Shown: positions 57,379-64,000 of the stretch, piece by piece
Layout of the letters: each line of letters begins with the position of its first letter
How positions within the stretch are numbered: the stretch's first letter is position 1
Source: Hermatobates lingyangjiaoensis
Lineage: Eukaryota > Arthropoda > Insecta > Hemiptera > Hermatobatidae
Length of the DNA stretch: 64,000 nt
Direction: 5' to 3'
Assembly (NCBI GenBank): GCA_026182355.1
Contig: JAPFBL010000227.1
Location: 233,501-297,500, forward strand
Notes under the pieces: generated by a model
Told to the model about the DNA's origin: nothing
The model's input: only the letters and a program-made list of their open reading frames with translations
The model's database searches: none
Made by a program: the position numbers and the translations under genes

Positions 57379-57829
57379 CAAAAATCCCTCCTACTTCGCG
57401 TGGGTTATGATCTAAACGTACCCGCGAAATAAAAACGAATTTTTTTTTTTGAAGTTTGAACCATAATTTTAACACTTCAGAAGATTTAGACTGTTTTCTA
57501 TACTTTTGTAACTCCTATACATATACAGGTCATTCGCGACGCAAAGACTCCTATACATATACCTTAGCGACGCAACGAGGCTGACAGCGTATTGCTATGT
57601 CTAAATGAAGGCCAACGCCGTATAGAGAACGCCCTGAAGTCACATAATAAAGTATACTGTATTGACTCTTTGTTTTATTTCATTTTTCATAACTTATCAT
57701 TATTAAATAAAAATTGAAAACTCGAGTAGCCGCGTGACCTTGTGAATTGACGAGACTTCTAGGAAAGGAAACTGATATTTTTTTTTTAAACTGATATAGA
57801 GCTAAGCCGCGAAGTAGGAGAGTTAACTG
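57379..57829. mobile_element. Pogo/Tigger-like MITE (Tc1/mariner superfamily)
   Basis: Imperfect terminal inverted repeats share CTCCTACTTCGCG. The right end, read on the minus strand, begins CAGTTAACTCTCC followed by TACTTCGCGG, as in pogo/Tigger elements. The left end is CA followed by diverged bases, then CCTCCTACTTCGCG. Both ends abut TA, the expected target duplication. An internal ACCCGCGAAA segment near the left end is also pogo-like. At ~450 bp there is no transposase reading frame, so it is non-autonomous. It lies about 120 bp upstream of the Ig exon, within its intron. Confidence 0.65.
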
Positions 57830-57949
57830 TATATAGTTTTGTTGATTTGCATATCCTCATTGTGATTTATATTAATATTTTTTTTAATTTTTTTCATTTG
57901 AATGATGTCTCCCCCCATATTGAGTGATGTGAAATCCTTTGTGTTGCAG

Positions 57950-58078
57950 TCCTCAGCGTGGAAGGCCCCGTGCTAAACATCAGCCGAGTTAGTCGTCTGC
58001 ACATGGGTCCTTATTTGTGCATCGCCAGCAACGGAGTCCCACCTACTGTCAGCAAACGCATCATGCTCATCGTGCATT
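57950..58078 (+). CDS. Internal exon of a DIP/lachesin-like immunoglobulin-superfamily adhesion gene
   Basis: The exon follows a gtgttgcag acceptor and ends at a TT|GTACGT donor. It is 129 bp, with 2 bases completing a split codon, 42 whole codons and one trailing base, so both flanking introns are phase 1 and skipping would keep the frame. It encodes LSVEGPVLNISRV, then SRLHMGPYLCIASNGVPP, then TVSKRIMLIVH: the E, F and G strands of a C2/I-type Ig domain with the F-strand Tyr-x-Cys. The pattern LNISRVSRLHMG.YLCIASNGVPP.VSKRIMLIVHF is known from arthropod DIP/lachesin-like proteins, which are GPI- or membrane-linked Ig proteins binding Dpr partners in neuronal recognition. It probably belongs to the second Ig domain. 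A Pro sits where relatives usually have Ala in GAYLC. The first Ig Cys and the rest of the protein lie on exons not in the window. DIP and lachesin paralogues cannot be told apart from this piece. Confidence 0.9.
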
Positions 58079-58353
58079 GTACGTTTTATATCTTTAAAAT
58101 ATTTTCCATAAATTTTTTTTGTATATTTTTGCTGTTTTTTTTTTTTTTTTTTTTGATATATAATGATGTGGATATTTATGTTTGAAACACTTCGGTTTAT
58201 AAAGTAACAACAGTAGCTGCAATGAAGATAACACATTGAGGTCATTCTCAAAAGAAGAAAAAAATTTATTTATGTCTAACAATCACCGTAATATCTTACG
58301 GATAGGCTGTAACAACTACTCATATCTTTAAATTATTACTTACATAATGAATG

Positions 58354-58694
58354 TGGGAGCCAGGTTAGCTCAGTGGTTAATGTACTCGATACTGATGAGT
58401 GGTTAACTGATAGGACCGGGATTCGATCCCCATCTGGCCCTCGATTTAATCACGCGGAAAATGAATAAATCTCAGCACGTCGTCCCTCGGAGAAAGACGT
58501 TAAACCGTCGGTCCCGAGCCTATACGATGTCAGGTACTCGTTGAAGATCCCTACTCTAAACACACTTGAGTTAGGCAAAATTTAGGATTCCCACTGAAGA
58601 ATCAATCTTCATTGTGTGGTATCACAAAGGGCCACTGCTTGACCCACGTGTGTTCCCTTGTGGGACTGCCACTGCAACTGACTGACTGTAGAAC
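58354..58694 (+). mobile_element. tRNA-derived SINE, second copy with (ACTG)n tail
   Basis: This copy has the same head as the 13.9 kb element: A box TTAGCTCAGTGG and B box GATTCGATCCC. Its body is clearly related (CTCGGAGAAAGACG, CCGTCGGTCCCGAG, ACGATGTCAGGTA, CTTGAGTTAGGCAAAA). It lacks the poly(A) tail and ends in CTGCAACTGACTGACTG. TAATGAA flanks both sides (58345 and 58695) as a likely target duplication. It is inserted ~280 bp downstream of the Ig exon in the same orientation. The 3' half after the TTAGG.TTCC segment differs from the other copy, so there may be two tail subfamilies. Confidence 0.85.
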
Positions 58695-58854
58695 TAATGA
58701 AGCAGATTTATGTGTTGCTACTTTTTTCCATGTACAATTCATCAAAGATGACGTTTCGGTTTTAAATGCTCAATTTTAACCAAGAGATCTAATATATTTG
58801 ATTTCCAACAAATATGGATTATTATGAATAGAATTTCAAAATCGAAGAACAGTA

Positions 58855-58945
58855 ACACAAACAATAAAGAAGCACACTTGCAATCTAAAATTTTTTAATA
58901 ATTCGTCTTCATGTGAAAATAGAAAAAGAGAGAGAGAGTGAGACC
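58855..58945 (-). repeat. Structured unit, GGATTACCC-related, degenerate
   Basis: Minus strand: CACATGAAGACGAATTATTA, AAAAATTTTAGATTGCAAGT, GTGCTTCTTTATTGTTTGTG. The box is ATGAAGA and the stem is lost. A (GA)n run follows at 58928. Confidence 0.6.
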
Positions 58946-59521
58946 GCAGATTAACTGTCGTTATATTTATAGCGTGCTTGCTATAATTCTCACTCTTTTA
59001 TCTATCATTCTGATATGATAGATATATATTTTTAACAATCCCAGAACATCGTACTAAAGAAAAAAATGAACTTAATTAAAAATATATTAAATTGGTCGTT
59101 ACATAAACGAGCTACACATCAGTGGATAATATTAAATAATTTCAAGGGTTAAGTATATTTATTTGAGCGTAGAAGAGACCTAATAACACAGTAATGAAGG
59201 GATTTGGCTTATATTAGTAAATATTGATTAGATAATGAAAAATTAGTCACTTTTATCTGTATCAAAATAATTAATGGAGCTATTAAATAAACTGAAGTAC
59301 ATTGCTTAGAAAATTGTGTGTTTTGTTCAAACTGATTATTTATTACTAATTATCTTTTATAATATTCACGAAAATCGGATTTTACTTAACTAGAAATAAT
59401 GATTGCCTCATTAAACTTTAGAGCCAGCCAATATGTTTAGATCGTGTTAAACAACATAATGCATTTAAGATAAATGTGATATTTGAAAATAATGAATTAA
59501 CATTAATTCAACTAAGTTGTA

Positions 59522-59650
59522 TTATTTATATATATATATATATATATATAAACTATATTCACAAAAAAACACGCAGAAATGAAACAGAGACTCACTACTA
59601 CATTTTGATGGTCTCATCATCAGGAAGATAGATATGAGCCGCTCCTCAAA
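59522..59650 (-). repeat. (TA)n and structured unit, GATGAGACC subfamily
   Basis: Minus strand: CTTCCTGATGATGAGACCAT, CAAAATGTAGTAGTGAGTCT, CTGTTTCATTTCTGCGTGTT, ending TGAATATAGTTTATATATA. Box CTGATGA, T, GAGACCATC then AAAAT; donor-like AGTAGTGAGT. Confidence 0.7.
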
Positions 59651-59824
59651 ACAACAGGCAGGGACTGTAGTTATATAAACTCGTGTTCATTCAGACTACA
59701 GTTGTTGTTGAAATACACATACTATTTTTCTTTGTAAAACAATTTGTAATGTAATACTTAGTTTTTCTGTTTCAAAATTCATACTTCTGTTCATTTTTAG
59801 TTAATTTTCTTTCTGTAGTTAGTA

Positions 59825-60020
59825 GTCTTACCTAAGGCGGCCACCAGAGTGCGTGCATGTTCGTCGCGTTCGACCGTCCGCTCAGTTAGCTTCAGCTACT
59901 CAAAGGGACTACTTCTGCACTATGACGACAAATGTCGAAATACCGTTGTGAGTCATTTTTGTGTGTGTTTTTATCTGTTTTTCTCTTTCCTTTGTGAACT
60001 AGTAGTCCTGTAGGACCGTT
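59825..60020 (+). repeat. Structured unit, GACAAATGTC subfamily (forward)
   Basis: The GC-rich lead (GGCGGCCACCAGAGTGCGTG) is unique. Then CTATGACGACAAATGTCGAA, ATACCGTTGTGAGTCATTT: C, stem GACA/TGTC, GAAAT, donor-like TTGTGAGT. The tail ends at AGTCCTGTAGGACCGTTATA (60003), the second palindrome, and (TA)n. Confidence 0.8.
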
Positions 60021-60034
60021 ATATATATATATAC

Positions 60035-60320
60035 AAGTTCAAAATTCAAGAAGAGTAACACACAGAGTAAACAAGCACTCTTACAAACTCAAATTTTTGG
60101 GCAATCTGACCTCAGGAGAAAAGAGTAAAGGAGACCAAGCACGTTGTAGTTGCAACGGCAAGTAATCGATTCCAACATATATATATAGTTCACAAAGGAA
60201 AGAGAAAAACAGATCAAAACACACACAAAAAAGACTCACAACGTTATTTCGACATTCGTCATCATCGGGGAGAAGTAGTCCCTTTGAGTAGCTGAAGCTA
60301 ACACTTAACACTGAAGCTAA
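60035..60320 (-). repeat. Two reverse structured units (GGATTACCC and GACAAATGTC subfamilies)
   Basis: 60038..60125: GTTCAAAATTCAAGAAGAGT, CAAACTCAAATTTTTGGGCA, ATCTGACCTCAGGAGAAAAG. 60187..60310: GTTCACAAAGGAAAGAGAAA, ACTCACAACGTTATTTCGAC, ATTCGTCATCATCGGGGAG, ending CCCTTTGAGTAGCTGAAGCT. The second is the inverse of 59888..60000, giving an inverted pair ~200 bp apart. An extended frame across them is a repeat artefact. Confidence 0.8.
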
Positions 60321-60499
60321 CAATATATATATATATATGCCTATAAAAAAACTTAGGACAATATTTTGTTATCAAATGGCAGCAGTAGAAAATGTTTTTG
60401 CATTATAAAAATAACATAAACATTTAAAGTAAACGCGGAAAGCGGATATTCAAAATCAAAACCTAGATTCTTTGAAATCATTACCGTATATTTATATTA

Positions 60500-60600
60500 G
60501 AAATAGGTAAAACCGTCATACCTCGTATATAAATCATAATAAATCATACCGTTAATAACCTCAGTGGGATTAACAATATGCATGTATTACTGTATATTCC
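60500..60600. repeat. Fragment of the ATTACCACTGAGG repeat, third copy
   Basis: AGAAATAGGTAAAACCGTCA, TACCTCGTATATAAATCATA, CCGTTAATAACCTCAGTGGG, ATTAACAATATGCATG align with 48480..48530 and, inversely, 20150..20290. Confidence 0.6.
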
Positions 60601-61439
60601 TGAACTGTGGTTGGAAATACTCGTAAGTCTATGACGACCTGTTTATTAACATAGTAAGTAATTGATACCTTATGAGAGTTTTACAAACAACAAATGCAGA
60701 AACAGGAACTTTTCCAAACATGAAATTGTTAACTACTTCCTATCCTGAATTTTAAATTTTAAAATCACAATCCTATCTTTATTTATCAATTTTATCAATT
60801 TTTTTTGTAAAATAACTACCTACAAGATAGTTATTAATGTAGTGTTTTTACAAGAGTTTTCATATAGTCTATTAATGAAATTTTATGTAATGAAAACGTT
60901 GAAAAAAGTTGATGAAACTGTTTCATAATAAGTAAGATATTTTACATTCCTTAATTAAAATCTGTTCCATTACTTCCACTTTGTGAACAAGTAAATTATT
61001 AAAGGTTGACAGAAAGAGATGACAGAGCACCTCAAACAGACGGCGCTCGCACTATTTAAAGAAGTTGTTTTATCTCTTTGAATTTGTTCAATTTCATGTC
61101 CTCTTATTAAGCGTTTCCTTATAATTCTTAATACTGGAACATTTTTCAAAATTCCTTATCTTCTAAATTAAATTTTCATTATTTAAATATGTTCAATTAT
61201 TAAACTTTTCCTTTTTGAAGGGCAAAATTAATATTATGCATTCAGTAAGTCAGAAAAGCTTTTACTTCCTAATATAGAAGAATTTTTAAAAAAGCTATTA
61301 CATATTATGAGCGTACATGAGTAAAACGTACTTCATAACTCATAAATGAAAGAAGGTAGTCTGAAAAAAAATTCAAGGGAATTAAAGATAAATTTTAGTA
61401 ATATTACCTTTTGTTTCGCTACATTTTGAGCGGTGCAGG

Positions 61440-61540
61440 AAAAAACCCCGTGGAAGAAATAAACCCCCTGGGGAAAAATCCCCTCCCCCTCAAAAAATCC
61501 TGCCAACCCCCTCGCAAAAAAAAAAGAAAAAAGGAAATGA
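61440..61540. repeat. C-rich/A-rich cryptically repetitive patch
   Basis: AACCCCGTGGAAGAAATAAA, CCCCCTGGGGAAAAATCCCC, TCCCCCTCAAAAAATCC, followed by poly(A). Repeats of CCCC...AAAA with drifting spacing, cause unknown. Confidence 0.5.
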
Positions 61541-62411
61541 ATCTATTTTTTCACTAGAAGTTGTATATTAAACCAATACCAAATTAACAACAAATATAAA
61601 AACTTCTGAAAATTTTAAATAATCTTTACTGGTCATTATTTAAACAAAAACTGAAAAATAGGACAATATGAAAATGCTAAAGTAAATCAAATTCATCAGT
61701 CATATAAAACAAATTAAAATAATAACCAATATATTTTTCGAAATAAAAATGACAAAATCATTCTCACTACACTCATAGTAGTACCACATTCTTAGAAAGT
61801 ACTATATTCTTAGTAACCAAATATTTCGTAATGCAAAAACCATTTTATTACCAATTTTTCTTTCTCTGTAAATATTAACTATTTACAGTAAAACTATTGA
61901 AGTCACTTTTTGGTATGAAACTGGGAAACATTATAAAAAATCCATAACTGTTCATAATTGTTGAATAGTATTTTGTCATAATTTTATTGATCATGATTTT
62001 AGATAAAACTAATCATAAATTTAGTTTTTTATTTTATTTTAATAATTTGAAAGATTTCACTTAATTCCAAATCTGAATGATAGTGGGAACAATACTTGTC
62101 AAAGCATATAATGAATTTGAACACAAAAAAAAATTATTACATCATTTCAATGATGTAATACAGTCAATATCATTATATGAGATTCTTTATCATAACCTGT
62201 AGTTAATGAGTATTTTAATTATTTCATTAAATTTGTGTATTATTATAAAACAATATCACGGTTGTCTTTAAAAGACAAAATGTTCACAGAATCCTAAAAA
62301 GCCCACAATGCGTAGTATCGGAATTGCTTACGTTTATCGAGTTAACTATTTACTGATTCAAGCAAAGCAGATTTATTAGATTGAAAAAAGTTTTTATTCT
62401 GAAAATCAGGC

Positions 62412-62445
62412 CCCAGATGAAGGTGTCGCACCGTGGAAATATATG
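62412..62445 (+). repeat. Possible degenerate structured motif
   Basis: CCCAGATGAAGGTGTCGCAC, CGTGGAAATATATGTC: box CAGATGA, A, stem GGTG/CACC over TCG, then GTGGAAAT. Two extra bases separate the stem and GAAA. Single copy, no flanking (TA)n. Confidence 0.3.
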
Positions 62446-64000
62446 TCTAGAAATAGCCCAGCTTAAAAAATCATCAAACAATTGAATTGATTTACAGGCC
62501 AACAACAACAAAACTGGATTTTCATGGTGCCTAAGATGTTTTTAACTAATTTAAAGGCGCTGATTCTAGAAATGCTATTGCTTATCTCTCTATCAGGTCT
62601 ATTTTTTCTGCTGTGGTATACCTGTCTCTCTCTTTAAGAAAGCAATAACGACCATGAAGACAGGCAAGTCGAGAAAACAATACCTTCCTTTAACTTTAAA
62701 ACACGTATTCATTAATCAGAACAAAATATTTGCAATACGTATACAAATACGTATCTAATACCTTCCAATGTATATTGCCCGCAAAAATTGCAAAATTTTT
62801 GCAAAAAAAAAATAAAACACATTTGCTTTATTTAAACAACGTCCCTTTGGGAAAGATGTAACCATGCTTAATTTTTTGCAACACAAGTAAAAGATTTAAG
62901 GTTTGTGATGTAATAATCATTTAAAATAGATCACAATAAAACCTGCGATTGTAATCATGACGCTAGAATATGTTTAGAAACGCACCTAATTAAAAGATTA
63001 AAAGATTAAAAAAGGTATGAAATAGCAAATATCTCAATACTAGACCTGATTAGAAAAAATAATATGACCAATACTCTTTGATTAATCTTAATCAGCTTAG
63101 AAACTTTGGATACCGAAAAATGTGTTGCCCAATGTTATCTATTAAGAGATTTCTTTCATTCATATAGCAGTTTCTTTTATACTATGAATAGCAAGGAGTA
63201 AAAAATTATTATACGTTCAAAACTTTGCTTCATCAAAACTATGAGTCAAAGAATACATTTTTCAGTGGTTTCACTTTTACTATATCAAATCACGCATGAC
63301 ACACCAGTGAACACAAAGCAGTAGTTGTGCTTTTCAGTCCTATCAGCTGAGATGTAGTCTGTGTTTTAGCATCACTTCCATTTCCTGCATCTAGTACTGG
63401 CAGTAATCTTAAAACCTTTTAACTGAAATTATACTTCTAATTAAATTATTTTAATTATACTTTTTACTTAAGTGCAAAAAATCCTGTTTGAATCTTCATT
63501 CAGACAGGTTTTCAAAAACAAGCGTCCTTGTAGTGGTCGGCATATAATATTCCATGAAGATACTCCAGTCAGAAAAACTTCAGTAAGGTAAAATACAGAA
63601 GTAGTGACGAAAAATCAATCTCACAATAACAACCTTGGGTAGTGGAATATCCCCTTAGGGAACAGTAGGGATCTGCTGACCCTTTATTATGAATAAAACA
63701 TTTACGCTAAGTCAGTGAGTCAGAATTACTACTAGTTTTGACTTGTAGTAAACAGGTATGTTACTAGTCAAATTTTTTTTTAGAACATATCTATTAATAA
63801 ACTAGTATCACTTCTTGTACTACAGATATTGTTAATAACATTATTCTAGGTATAACACATTTTAGTTAGTGGATAATCTACTTCGGATAATCGATTTTGG
63901 AATTTGTTGATCATTATGTACTTCTTGCTATAATGATTTTGTATGTATTCTAAAACTGGTTGGCAGAGAAAAAACATGCTAAGAAAGGTTTTCTATATGG

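Larger units (their letters stand above)
60600..64000. other. AT-rich non-coding DNA downstream
   Basis: Nothing gene-like. Contains a CCCCGTGGAAGAAATAAACC, CCCTGGGGAAAAATCCCC low-complexity patch at 61444..61520 and one possible motif copy at 62412. If the Ig gene continues to the right, this is intron. Confidence 0.45.

Noticed and set aside
2228..60320. Structured units as CRISPR-like repeats
   Set aside because: Spacing is irregular, orientation alternates, and units are flanked by (TA)n; there are no unique spacers of constant length and the genome is eukaryotic.

Overview
This is an AT-rich, intron- or intergenic-scale eukaryotic window, almost certainly from an arthropod. Only one exon is recognisable with confidence: a 129 bp, phase 1-1 exon on the + strand at 57950..58078. 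It encodes the C-terminal half of an immunoglobulin domain typical of the arthropod DIP/lachesin neuronal adhesion family. Clean AG and GT splice sites flank it. DIP-type genes often have very long introns, so much or all of the window may be intron of this gene, but the sequence cannot prove that. Arthropod origin is also suggested by the mariner and pogo-like elements and a short TTAGG-type run. A chelicerate or other large-genome arthropod is plausible but not shown. No rRNA, functional tRNA gene, CRISPR array or prokaryotic feature was seen.

Layout. 1-3.3 kb: anonymous AT-rich DNA. 3.3-17.8 kb: microsatellites and many copies of short, structured, often inverted repeat units joined to (TA)n tracts, plus one tRNA-derived SINE (13.9 kb) and a decayed Tc1/mariner-superfamily transposon (15.2-15.9 kb). 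17.8-26.5 kb: sparse repeats, a small array of a ~165 bp tandem repeat (24.6-25.2 kb) and a probable hAT-like non-autonomous element (25.4-26.0 kb). 26.5-41 kb: quiet AT-rich DNA with few recognisable repeats except a ~250 bp direct repeat pair (37.2 and 37.9 kb). 41-44 kb: a second dense cluster of structured units, ending in a mariner transposon with good terminal inverted repeats (44.0-44.9 kb). 48-55 kb: a third cluster. 57.4-58.7 kb: a pogo-like MITE immediately upstream of the Ig exon and a second SINE downstream. 58.8-60.6 kb: more structured units. 60.6-64 kb: AT-rich DNA.

The most notable thing is the family of structured units. More than thirty copies or fragments share one architecture: a CTGANGA-like box, one extra base, a stem-loop whose sequence changes while pairing is mostly kept, then GAAA. 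This is the order of the hammerhead ribozyme core (CUGANGA, stem II, GAAA) with one inserted base. In several copies it is followed by a GTAAGT/GTGAGT-type splice donor. In others it is followed by a short coding fragment ending in a shared motif (FN..CLNE.LLP.YTN), at which the element runs into (TA)n. Together with the inverted and tandem partial copies, this suggests remnants of Penelope-like retroelements or non-autonomous derivatives. No reverse transcriptase or GIY-YIG domain is present in the window, so that assignment is inference.
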